A stretch of 5,232 bases of DNA, taken from contig JACIYQ010000349.1 of NCBI GenBank assembly GCA_014359855.1, positions 1 to 5,232 of the forward strand, written 5' to 3'. The notes below the pieces were generated by a model. The model had not been told where the DNA came from. It saw only the letters and a program-made list of their open reading frames with translations, and ran no database searches. This document shows, one piece after another, positions 1 to 5,069 of this stretch. This stretch comes from Parvibaculum sp. (GTDB lineage Bacteria; Pseudomonadota; Alphaproteobacteria; Parvibaculales; Parvibaculaceae). Both the position numbers and the translations under genes were made by a program. Numbering within the stretch: position 1 is the first letter of the stretch; each line of letters begins with the position of its first letter.

Positions 1-67
1 TCACGCCGATGCGAATCTCGCGGACGCCCGCCTCGTTGCAGAATTTCGGTGTCTTGCCGCCCGCCAT
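1..67 (-). CDS. Zinc-finger domain protein, NDUFS6-like (5' end only)
   Basis: Only the first 22 codons are present; the gene runs off the left edge. The start reads MAGGKTPKFCNEAGVREIRI and then GV, which matches my memory of the N-terminus of short (about 60-70 aa) alphaproteobacterial zinc-finger proteins related to the complex I subunit NDUFS6. In that family an IGVKEF.C segment and a CxYC pair that binds zinc follow; none of those residues lies in the window, so the zinc-site call is inferred. The ATG at 67-65 is chosen because a good Shine-Dalgarno sequence, AGGGAGT (minus strand, 81-75), sits 7 nt upstream. The gene reads leftward, away from the repeat-rich region. Confidence 0.72.
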   Translation of the reverse strand, partial: MAGGKTPKFCNEAGVREIRIGV

Positions 68-99
68 GTCGCGCACTCCCTGATGCCGGAAACCACCGG

Positions 100-128
100 A
101 AACTAGAGCGCGCCGGTCCCCTTCGCAA
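100..128 (-). promoter_or_regulatory. Possible sigma-70-type promoter of the zinc-finger gene
   Basis: On the minus strand TTGCGA (128-123) is separated by 17 nt from TAGTTT (105-100). This would put the transcript start near 93, giving a leader of about 25 nt that contains the AGGGAGT ribosome site at 81-75. Both hexamers match consensus only partly, so this is a position-supported guess. Confidence 0.3.
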
Positions 129-219
129 GCGCTTCGAGGCACGCAACCGTTACGGAACCGTGACAAAACCGGCGGCGGCCAAGTGATTGAAATCATTGGA
201 TTTTTATTTATCCCCGGTT

Positions 220-250
220 GACTGTCACACGACTGTCATCGAACTGTCAC
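220..250 (+). repeat. Three 11-bp-phased direct repeats of RACTGTCAY
   Basis: GACTGTCAC (220-228), GACTGTCAT (231-239) and AACTGTCAC (242-250) start exactly 11 bp apart, about one helical turn. A fourth copy, GACTGTCAC, occurs at 500-508; the 10-mer ACTGTCACAA is identical at 243-252 and 501-510. Same-face phasing is typical of cooperative protein-binding sites such as operators or iterons. No regulator gene is adjacent in the window, so the binding protein is unknown. Confidence 0.6.
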
Positions 251-260
251 AAATGGCTTT

Positions 261-378
261 CTTGTCCCCGGGGACGGGGACAGTTTTGATTTTCTTGTCC
301 CCGCGGGCGGGGACGTTTTTATTTTCTTGTCCCCGGGGGCGGGGACGTTTTTATTTTCTTGTCCCCGGGGGCGGGGAC
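261..378 (+). repeat. Tandem array of four terminator-like hairpins (32-33 bp unit)
   Basis: Units beginning CTTGTCCCC start at 261, 294, 326 and 358. Units 2-4 each hold arms GTCCCCG / CGGGGAC around a 4-nt loop. Unit 1 is a variant, GTCCCC / GGGGAC with a 6-nt centre. The first three hairpins are followed on the plus strand by a T-rich stretch (GTTTTTATTTT, or AGTTTTGATTTT after the first), which looks like an intrinsic terminator. The fourth instead runs into AAGG. No plus-strand gene ends here, so a termination role is not shown. There are no variable spacers, so this is not a CRISPR array. Confidence 0.8.
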
Positions 379-417
379 AAGGCCTGTGGCAACCCTGTTG
401 CCACAGCGGGGACAAGG
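372..417. repeat. Perfect palindrome between 11-bp direct repeats
   Basis: CTGTGGCAA (384-392) and TTGCCACAG (398-406) form perfect 9-bp arms with loop CCCTG. The palindrome is bracketed by identical copies of CGGGGACAAGG at 372-382 and 407-417, the left copy separated by one base and the right copy directly abutting. The arrangement looks like a tiny insertion with duplicated flanks attached to the last unit of the hairpin array. Confidence 0.6.
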
Positions 418-572
418 GCGATGCGGCCGCGCCACGCGGGAGGGTGGCGGCGCGCGCGCCCGGAAAACCGGCGCCGGGCCGGGGATAAGCCCGGATCGGG
501 ACTGTCACAATCGGGGCAAAAAAATTTGTGCCCGGTTTCGGGGGGCTGAGAACCCCGGATGTTCAACTCGTG

Positions 573-611
573 CCGTCATTGCGCCTCCCTTCGGGAGGCT
601 CGCAATGACGG
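573..611. repeat. REP-like palindromic element, copy A
   Basis: Outer arms CCGTCATTGCG (573-583) and CGCAATGACGG (601-611) are perfect over 11 bp. Inside, CCTCCC (584-589) pairs with GGGAGG (593-598), leaving a 3-nt loop and a 2-nt bulge. The right end GGCTCGCAATGACGGG is shared with the element near 4911-4954. Palindromes of this CGTCATTGCGAG type are, from memory, a widespread interspersed family in alphaproteobacterial genomes. Confidence 0.7.
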
Positions 612-745
612 GTTATTTGAGTGCCGGAGCGAACATGCGGCTGTCCGCTCGCGGGGAGGGGGGCCTCGAATTAACTCTGTGTACGGATTGTTTGTCGGGG
701 CGCGAGGAAGAATTTTGGGGCTTCGCGCCGTGCCACACCCACGCG

Positions 746-773
746 TGTCACCCCGGCTTTCGCCGGGGTGACA
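746..773 (+). repeat. 12-bp-arm hairpin, GTCACCCCGGC type
   Basis: TGTCACCCCGGC (746-757) and GCCGGGGTGACA (762-773) are perfect complements with loop TTTC, followed on the plus strand by ATTTTATTTTTG. It could act as an intrinsic terminator for plus-strand transcripts, but no plus-strand gene precedes it. It lies 25 bp beyond the end of the minus-strand accessory module and has no T-run in that direction. The core GTCACCCCGGCnnnnGCCGGGGTGAC also resembles a common interspersed alphaproteobacterial palindrome, which I favour. Confidence 0.55.
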
Positions 774-798
774 ATTTTATTTTTGGCGGGCGCGGAAG

Positions 799-924
799 TC
801 AGATCGAGGCGAAGACGGCCTCGCCGATCTCGACTTCCTCGACCATCTTCACCTTCACGCCGATCTTGAGGCTCTTGAGGAGTTCGCAGAGGTCGTCTCC
901 GTACGGGCGGATGACGATATGTTC
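799..924 (-). pseudogene. Orphan C-terminal coding fragment, function unknown
   Basis: The minus strand encodes 41 residues ending at TGA (801-799), with a convincing protein-like sequence: starts EHIVIRPYGDDLCELL and ends EEVEIGEAVFASI. By hand count 36 of its 41 codons end in G or C, stronger than in the GNAT gene upstream. No ATG, GTG or TTG starts this part. The frame stays open upstream into the GNAT gene, with ATG codons there, but that stretch reads like a shadow of the GNAT frame. The fragment begins exactly where the GNAT gene stops. It may be the truncated tail of an older host gene, a C-terminal extension of the GNAT protein lost through an indel (removing one T from GTT TGA would join the frames), or a short gene with a hidden start. 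I do not recognise the family. Confidence 0.5.
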
Positions 925-1462
925 AAACCTGAATCTTGTGCAGGTCGATGAACATGACCGGCTCGTCGCGGGCCCTGTTTTCATCTGTGTCCAGCATGGT
1001 GAAGCCGCAGCTCTCATAAAATGCAACCGATTCCCGTTTGGAGTCGACGACCATAAAGCGGCAGCCAACAGCCGGGCAGATGACTTCCTTTACAAGCCCG
1101 AGCGCAAACTCGACGAGCAAACGCCCAAGCCCCGCGCTGCGTCGCCGTGCATCGACGGCAAGTCGGGCAAGCTTCACGGCCGGGTATCCATGATAGCGAT
1201 AGGTGACGCCGTCGCCGAGCAGGTCGGTGTCGCCCTGGGTCTCGATTTCTCCGCAAACAAGGGTGATGAAGGCAATCGGCTTGTCGTGTTCCGCCGGCTC
1301 GCAGACAACGTATGTCCGGGCAAGGCTTTGTGCTTCGTATGTCTTGGCGTGTTTCCGAAAAAAGGTCTTGAGCGGCAGGAAGGCGGGGTCTCCAACAGAA
1401 AGCCCGGTGACCTTGTCGCCGGGCTCCAACTGTCTCAGTTCCAGGTCGCCGTTGTCAGCCAA
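923..1462 (-). CDS. GNAT-family N-acetyltransferase, possible TacT-like toxin
   Basis: A 179-aa cytoplasmic enzyme expected to move an acetyl group from acetyl-CoA to an amine, such as the amino group of an aminoacyl-tRNA if it is a toxin. GNAT signatures run in order: a TYVV strand at about 50-53, FITLVCGEI at 65-73, strand VKLARLAVD at 96-104, the acetyl-CoA pyrophosphate loop R108-S-A-G111-L-G113, and C-terminal motif AFYESCGF with Tyr149, the position of the usual general acid. Length fits the 160-180 aa of TacT/AtaT-type proteins. The start is TTG (1462-1460), overlapping the end of the upstream gene by 8 bp, with AAGGTG just upstream; no nearby in-frame ATG gives a better start. The overlap implies translational coupling. 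The substrate is unknown, and an ordinary acetyltransferase remains possible. Confidence 0.85.
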   Translation of the reverse strand: MADNGDLELRQLEPGDKVTGLSVGDPAFLPLKTFFRKHAKTYEAQSLARTYVVCEPAEHDKPIAFITLVCGEIETQGDTDLLGDGVTYRYHGYPAVKLARLAVDARRRSAGLGRLLVEFALGLVKEVICPAVGCRFMVVDSKRESVAFYESCGFTMLDTDENRARDEPVMFIDLHKIQV

Positions 1463-1655
1463 CCTTCACCTTTGCGCGCTTGATCGAAAGGCGAATTTTC
1501 CCTGCCTTTTCAAACTCTCGCACAAGAACGACGCCGTTCTTGACGCTCTTTACGGCGGCGGCCTTCGGTTTGCCGTAGCGAACCTGATTTTTGAATTTCT
1601 TCGCGTCCTCGTCCGTGAGCGTCACACGGCCGAAGGCGTGAGACTTGATGCTCAT
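1455..1655 (-). CDS. Small basic protein paired with the GNAT gene (antitoxin candidate)
   Basis: A 66-aa protein beginning MSIKSHAFGRVTLTDEDAKK and ending IKRAKVKVG. It is strikingly basic: 13 Lys and 5 Arg against 5 Asp/Glu. It has no signal peptide or membrane segment. The ATG at 1655 has AAGGA (1669-1665) 9 nt upstream. Its TGA lies inside the start of the GNAT gene (8-bp overlap), so the two form one operon in the antitoxin-first order typical of type II toxin-antitoxin pairs. However, I see no ribbon-helix-helix pattern like the DUF1778 antitoxins that normally accompany GNAT toxins. I do not recognise the family; a DNA- or RNA-binding partner is an inference from charge and position only. 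Confidence 0.75.
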   Translation of the reverse strand: MSIKSHAFGRVTLTDEDAKKFKNQVRYGKPKAAAVKSVKNGVVLVREFEKAGKIRLSIKRAKVKVG

Positions 1656-1760
1656 TGGGATGCGTCCTTCAGCTAAAGGCCCGACATTCGGGGCTTCCGT
1701 ACAAGATATATGCGCCGTCAGTATCGTGTAAGTGGGTTGACAGAGTATAATTTTCGAGGT
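1656..1760 (-). promoter_or_regulatory. Leader/promoter region of the small-protein-GNAT operon
   Basis: This AT-richer stretch separates the upstream terminator from the 66-aa gene and must carry any dedicated promoter. A TATACT hexamer (minus strand, 1751-1746) is a 5/6 match to a -10 box, and TATATC occurs near 1712-1707, but neither has a good -35 at the right distance. The only clear signal is the AAGGA ribosome site at 1669-1665. Confidence 0.35.
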
Positions 1761-1796
1761 AAAAAGCTAACCGCTTTTCTATTAAGCGGTTAGCTT
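1761..1796 (-). terminator. Intrinsic terminator of the MmeI-like gene
   Basis: AAGCTAACCGCTT (1764-1776) and AAGCGGTTAGCTT (1784-1796) are perfect 13-bp arms with a 7-nt loop. On the minus strand the hairpin leads into TTTTT (1765-1761). It lies 64 bp after the stop of the restriction-modification gene and before the small-protein-GNAT operon, so it would insulate the two. On the plus strand the hairpin is followed by ATAACCCG, so it is essentially one-directional. Confidence 0.85.
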
Positions 1797-1859
1797 ATAA
1801 CCCGTTCGTGACAAGACCGATTTTTCGGATCGATCCAACTTTCCCAACATGCACGGTGT

Positions 1860-2798
1860 CTATGCCGTCTTCTTCCGTCCGCGCTTCACCGGCTTCGGCA
1901 TCGCGGTGAGGGGCGAGGAGAGTTTTTCGTAGAGGCCGAAAAGATGCTCGACGCGTTCGCGGTCGTTGGCGAAGGGCGCGTTGCGGTAGAGCTTGTCCAC
2001 CGCCGCGTCGAGGGCGCGGTGGGCCTGACGCAGTTCTCTTTTCATGAGGTCGGGATCGTAGAGGTCCGCGAGCGTCGCGCCGGGATAGAGCGCGCGGGCA
2101 TCGAGCACGGCTTGCGCGAGGGCACGGATTTTTTCCTTCTGCGCTTCGGAGGCGTCGGGCCAGGGGAAGGTGTTGTAGACGAGGCCGATGGAATAGCGGT
2201 AGCGGCTTTCCAAGCGTCCGCCGATGTGGCGCAACCATGAAATGTGCATGGTGGAGGTGAGGACGGCGAAGTCGAACAAGTCCATGGAAGACATGAATAG
2301 ACAACTGTCATGTGCGACCGATTTGCCATCCGACACCAAGAAAGGAATGTACTCGCGTCTTTCCGAAGAGTGACGCGGGATCAGAACGTAGGGCTTTCCC
2401 GTATGCCGCACCTCTCCAAACCGCCACGGATAATCCGCCAGTTTGCGGGTAGCCTCGCGTTTGCTCGCCAGACGATACTCGCGGACTTTGGCTAACCTGT
2501 CTTTTGCGAGGGCGCTTTGCTTTAGGGTTTGCGGCGGTGCGTCTTCAAGCCAGAGGCAATACCGATGACTGCCGTCAATCGAGTCTCTGGCTCCGAGCAA
2601 TGGAACGATAAACTCCTCCATATATGGCTCGGCAGAAAGAATAGCTTGCCGCTCTGCGCCATCCACAATCAAGAATCCTCCGTCATTCGGCATGCTACCA
2701 AACGTCACCGATGGTCTTTCGGATAGGGGTGCCGTTGTTTCGCGCACGACGAGGTGACGGTCGGCGACGTTGGAGCCGTCGAAAAGATAGGGCGTCAA
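1860..2798 (-). pseudogene. C-terminal half: target-recognition and C-terminal helical domains
   Basis: Continuation of the MmeI-like gene in the next frame, about 312 residues from LTPYLFDGSNVADRHLVV to RGRKKTA and TGA. Family landmarks in order (joined numbering) are TPYLFDG (about 619), GSMPNDGG (about 651), CLWLEDA (about 698), RLASKREATRKLA (about 726), YVLIPRHSSERREYIP (about 754), LTSTMHISWLR (about 797), RYRYSIGLVYNTFPWP (about 816), then the helical tail with LDARALYPGATLADLYDP and ERVEHLFGLYEKL. These mark an MmeI-type target-recognition domain, which sets the DNA sequence recognised. The frame is open up to an ATG at 2873, but residues between 2873 and about 2800 are an out-of-frame shadow and the ribosome site there is poor, so separate translation is unlikely. 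Confidence 0.85.
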
Positions 2799-4650
2799 TG
2801 TTGACGTGGCGGCTTTCGACCGGATCGCCCTTGATGTCGGCATAGGAGAAGAGGCGCTTTTCCGCGCGCTCATTCTCGCGCTTCGTCAGGCCGATGATGA
2901 CGACATGGACATGGGCGACGCCCCGCGCGTCGGACCCCCATGCGAAGGTGCGGTGGGCGAAAGCGATTTCGAGTTTGCAGCGGTCAAACAGCAGCGGCCA
3001 GAGCTGCGCAACCTGTTCGCCCTGCGTGATGGAATTGGTGGCGACGAAGGCGATGTCCGCCTTGCCGGTCTGCACATATTCGCCCGCCTTCAGGAACCAT
3101 GCGGTGACGTAATCGAGGGTGCCGCCGGTGCCGCCGAGCTTCGCGATGTTGCGGACCTGCTGGCGCTGTTCCGCCGACTGGAACTTCGCGCCGATGAAAG
3201 GCGGGTTGCCGAAGACATAAGAGCATTTTTCGGGCGGCAGAAAGGCTGCCCAATCCGTTTCCAGCGCATCGGCATTCAGAATATGGGGCGAGGCCTTGAG
3301 CGGGATGCGCGCATAATTGTGGCCGAAGGGGAGGCCGAGGCGATTGTTCATGATGTGGTCCATCATCCACATCGCGACTTCGGCAATGCGCGCCGCGAAC
3401 TCGCCGATCTCAATGCCGTAGAACCGGTCGACATTGACCTTCGAGAGGGTGGAGACGTCGAGAACGCGCTGCTCGTCGCTTGCATAGAGCTCGCGCAGGA
3501 TGCCGATTTCGAGCTGGCGTAATTCGCGATAGGCGATGACGAGGAAGTTGCCGCAGCCGCAGGCGGGATCGAAGAAGGTGAGCTGGCCCAGCTTTTCGTG
3601 CAGGGCCTGAAGCGCCTGCGCCTTGCCGCGACGGAGCGACTTCGCGCGAACGAACTCCGCCTGCAGCTCGTCCAGAAAGAGGGGCTGGATCACTTTCAGG
3701 ATGTTCTTTTCGGTGGTGTAGTGCGCGCCGGAGGCGCGGCGTTCCTTCTTGTCCATGACGGACTGGAAGAGCGCACCGAAAATGGCGGGCGAGATCGCCT
3801 CCCATTTGAACTCGCAGGCCTCTATCAAGGTGAGGCGCATGGCGGCGTCGAAAGCGGGCGTGCGCAGGCGCTCGGCGAAGAGATCGCCATTGATGTAGGG
3901 AAACTGGTTCAGGTCTTCGTCGAGCGTCTTGTAGCGCTTGTCTTCGGGCGTGTTGAGCACCTCGAAGAGTTCGTTGAGGCGCGCGCCAAGATCGCTGCCG
4001 TCCGGCTGCGTCCGGTTCTGGATGAAATCGAGCAGGATGTCTTTCGGCTCGAAGATGCCGGTGTCGTCGGCGAAGAGGCAGAAGAGAAGGCGGACGAGAT
4101 AACGCTCCAGATCGTGCCCGTCGTAGCCGGCGTCCTTCAGCGCGTCATGGAGCTTGCCCATGAGCTCGGAGGCTTCGATGTTGACGGGGTCCTGATCCTT
4201 GAACTCGCGCTTCTGGACGCCGATCATGAAGCCGAAGGCTTCGACATTGTCCTTGAGGTCGGAGAGGGCGAAGCGGACCTCGGCGTCTTCGTCCAGATCG
4301 TAAAGCTCGAAGCTCTGGAAATCGCTCAACAGGACATAGCGCGGAAGCTCCTTGTCCTTGAGGCCGGGGAAATAATCGAGCGCCTGGGCCTTGGCCTTTT
4401 TCAGGTCGCGGCCCTTGCTCTTCTGCTCGATGAGCAGATTGCCCTTCCAGAAGAGGTCGATGAAGCCGCGCCTGTCGCCAAGGAGCTTCACCGGCTCCTC
4501 ATAGGTGGCGACGCGGCGGCGGGGGATGTCGAAAATCTCGAAAAATTCGTTGTAGAAGGTCTGGGTTTCGCCCTTTTCGTAACGGGCGTCTTTCCATTCC
4601 TCCGAGAAGCGCGCGGCACGGGCGCGAATCTCATTCCAGCTCAGCCGCAT
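2695..4650 (-). CDS. N-terminal half: nuclease and N6-adenine methyltransferase domains
   Basis: This open frame encodes 651 aa, of which about the first 617 are genuine. Residues 61-77 carry a PD-(D/E)XK nuclease site, D65-X9-E75-Q-K77, the same spacing I recall for the MmeI active site, so the nuclease residues are intact. Residues about 180-300 form the helical spacer. The methyltransferase follows: GAHYTTEKNIL (308-318), SAM-binding motif I DPACGCGNFL (361-370, Cys in the usual Ser position), YGIEIGEFAARIAEVAMW (411-428), and catalytic motif IV NPPF (482-485), the type that methylates adenine N6. The last 34 or so residues, from about ALSFRRLQRRRP onward, are out-of-frame Arg-rich read-through after the frameshift. 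No accessory R or S subunit gene is nearby, as expected for a one-protein system. Confidence 0.85.
   Translation of the reverse strand: MRLSWNEIRARAARFSEEWKDARYEKGETQTFYNEFFEIFDIPRRRVATYEEPVKLLGDRRGFIDLFWKGNLLIEQKSKGRDLKKAKAQALDYFPGLKDKELPRYVLLSDFQSFELYDLDEDAEVRFALSDLKDNVEAFGFMIGVQKREFKDQDPVNIEASELMGKLHDALKDAGYDGHDLERYLVRLLFCLFADDTGIFEPKDILLDFIQNRTQPDGSDLGARLNELFEVLNTPEDKRYKTLDEDLNQFPYINGDLFAERLRTPAFDAAMRLTLIEACEFKWEAISPAIFGALFQSVMDKKERRASGAHYTTEKNILKVIQPLFLDELQAEFVRAKSLRRGKAQALQALHEKLGQLTFFDPACGCGNFLVIAYRELRQLEIGILRELYASDEQRVLDVSTLSKVNVDRFYGIEIGEFAARIAEVAMWMMDHIMNNRLGLPFGHNYARIPLKASPHILNADALETDWAAFLPPEKCSYVFGNPPFIGAKFQSAEQRQQVRNIAKLGGTGGTLDYVTAWFLKAGEYVQTGKADIAFVATNSITQGEQVAQLWPLLFDRCKLEIAFAHRTFAWGSDARGVAHVHVVIIGLTKRENERAEKRLFSYADIKGDPVESRHVNIDALSFRRLQRRRPSPRRARNNGTPIRKTIGDVW
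2791..2806 (-). other. Frameshift site in the MmeI-like gene
   Basis: The minus strand here reads GTCAACATTGACGCC. The upstream frame gives V-N-I-D-A, after which the family match ends; the downstream frame gives L-T-P-Y-L-F-D-G, a strong family motif. One extra base (or two missing) explains this. There is no homopolymer run of phase-variation type and no slippery heptamer or stop codon in the A site, so programmed frameshifting or slipped-strand switching is not suggested. Confidence 0.8.
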
Positions 4651-4676
4651 GAAACCCCCAATTTGCGTCGAGGGAT

Positions 4677-4832
4677 GAGCATGCCGCTCGCGGGGCGCGG
4701 GTCAAGGGCGGTGTTTGGGGGGCTCAGGTTGCTGCCGTTTGCGGCCAGCCCCCGCCCCGAAAAATCCGAATGGATTTTTCGACCCGCCCCCAGGGGCGGG
4801 TGGGGAGAGAGGGCGGTGTTTGGGGGGGAGGG
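4677..4832. repeat. Structured direct repeat, copy 1
   Basis: Begins GAGCATGCCGCTCGCGGG and continues into a unit starting GGGCGGTGTTTG at 4706, with the next unit start at 4811 (period 105). The unit contains two adjacent perfect hairpins: CGAAAAATCC / GGATTTTTCG (4758-4767 / 4772-4781, loop GAAT) and CCCGCCCC / GGGGCGGG (4783-4790 / 4793-4800, 2-nt centre). The second unit breaks off after about 22 bases into a purine-rich stretch. The copy starts 26 bp upstream of the MmeI-like start codon, so that gene's promoter must lie in or beyond it. Confidence 0.85.
4758..4800. repeat. Paired hairpins within repeat copy 1
   Basis: A 10-bp AT-rich stem is directly followed by an 8-bp all-GC stem, separated by one base. 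The same pair is found at 5145-5187. The 2-nt centre of the GC stem differs (CA here, GA there) while both arms are unchanged. Confidence 0.7.
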
Positions 4833-5063
4833 AGGAAAGAAGAAAGGGTTTTTGCCTGACGCCGCTTCCACCTTCGCTCCTTGCTGAGCTTCGGCGGACA
4901 GGTTGCGGCTTCTGGATTGCCGCGCCTCGCTGGCGCGAGGCTCGCAATGACGGGGAGGGGAGAGGGCCGCGCCGCCGGAACGGCGCCAGCGTTCGATGAA
5001 CGCCTCGATCTTCTCCGGCTCCCCCGTCACCCTGTGCCCCACATCGTCATATTCAAGAAGTGA
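4833..5063. other. Spacer between the two repeat copies
   Basis: No complete gene is visible. The stretch holds a purine-rich segment, an unremarkable segment to about 4910, a REP-like palindrome (4911-4954) and a possible gene fragment read on the minus strand (4965-5069). An open minus-strand frame crosses the whole spacer and repeat copy 1 down to 4641, but most of it is a translation of repeats. Confidence 0.6.
4911..4954. repeat. REP-like palindromic element, copy B
   Basis: TCTGGATTGC at the left and GGCTCGCAATGACGGGG at the right frame a hairpin, GCCTCGC (4924-4930) / GCGAGGC (4935-4941) with loop TGGC; outer ATTGC (4916-4920) pairs with GCAAT (4944-4948). Its right end matches copy A at 597-612. 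This is the classic CTGGATTGC...GCAATGACGG layout of dispersed alphaproteobacterial palindromes. Confidence 0.75.
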
Positions 5064-5069
5064 GAGCAT
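4965..5069 (-). pseudogene. Possible N-terminal gene fragment, function unknown
   Basis: From ATG at 5069 the minus strand reads 35 protein-like residues, starting MLSLLEYDDVGHRVTGEPEK and ending FIERWRRSGGAA. The frame then runs without a stop through the REP-like element (HCEPRASEARQS) and repeat copy 1 to a TGA at 4641, overlapping the first codons of the MmeI-like gene. That tail is repeat translation and unlikely to be a real domain. The ATG lies at the edge of repeat copy 2, with a stop 18 bases upstream inside the repeat and no good ribosome site. A gene piece stranded between repeats is the simplest reading. I do not recognise the family, and a chance frame is possible. Confidence 0.35.

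Larger units (their letters stand above)
68..798. other. Gene-free, repeat-rich intergenic region
   Basis: I see no credible gene here on either strand. Open frames exist (for example 187-549 on the plus strand), but they are low-complexity readings of GC-rich hairpins and lack a coherent ribosome site or family resemblance. The region holds phased ACTGTCAC repeats, a tandem hairpin array, a palindrome between direct repeats, a REP-like palindrome and a long hairpin, each listed separately. The stretch 612-745 shows nothing I can assign. Confidence 0.7.
1860..4650 (-). pseudogene. MmeI-like type IIL restriction-modification enzyme, frameshifted
   Basis: Whole locus of a single-chain restriction endonuclease, adenine methyltransferase and specificity protein. 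Joining the two reading frames gives about 929 aa, the usual length of MmeI-family enzymes, with domains in family order: nuclease, helical spacer, methyltransferase, target recognition, C-terminal helical. The frame changes by one base at about 2797-2802, near codon 617, between methyltransferase and target-recognition domain. Removing one base, for example the A of the ATT codon, reads VNLTPYLFDG across the joint. As written, translation would stop at 2695 and lose DNA recognition, so both cutting and methylation are probably dead. A sequencing error is a real alternative. The ATG at 4650 is chosen because no in-frame start lies upstream and MRLSWNEIRARA fits the family start; GGGGG 4 nt upstream is a weak ribosome site. 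Confidence 0.85.

Noticed and set aside
205..216. DnaA box
   Set aside because: TTATCCCCG differs from TTATCCACA at two positions; not enough to call a box, so it is only mentioned as part of a weaker origin-like idea.
261..378. CRISPR array
   Set aside because: Repeats are contiguous with no spacers, and there are no cas genes.
187..549. Plus-strand open frame over the tandem hairpins
   Set aside because: The product is a low-complexity translation of the 32-bp repeats.
920..930. prfB-like +1 frameshift at GTT TGA A ending the GNAT gene
   Set aside because: It resembles CTT TGA C superficially, but a valine tRNA would mispair at the first position after slipping to TTT, and I see no well-placed Shine-Dalgarno-like stimulator.
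359..1483. Plus-strand open frame of 374 codons from the hairpin array through the GNAT gene
   Set aside because: It crosses repeats and is antisense to the GNAT gene, with no ribosome site or coherent protein character.
1737..1751. TTGACA followed by TATAAT on the plus strand
   Set aside because: The two hexamers are only 3 nt apart, far from the 16-18 nt needed for a promoter, and no plus-strand gene follows.
2791..2806. Programmed ribosomal frameshift or phase-variable tract in the MmeI-like gene
   Set aside because: There is no slippery heptamer, no stop or rare codon in the A site, and no homopolymer or short tandem tract.
3598..4887. Long plus-strand open frame of 429 codons opposite the MmeI-like gene
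   Set aside because: It is the antisense shadow of a GC-rich gene whose minus-strand product has clear family motifs; the plus-strand product is repetitive in Val, Glu, Leu and Ala and runs into repeat DNA.
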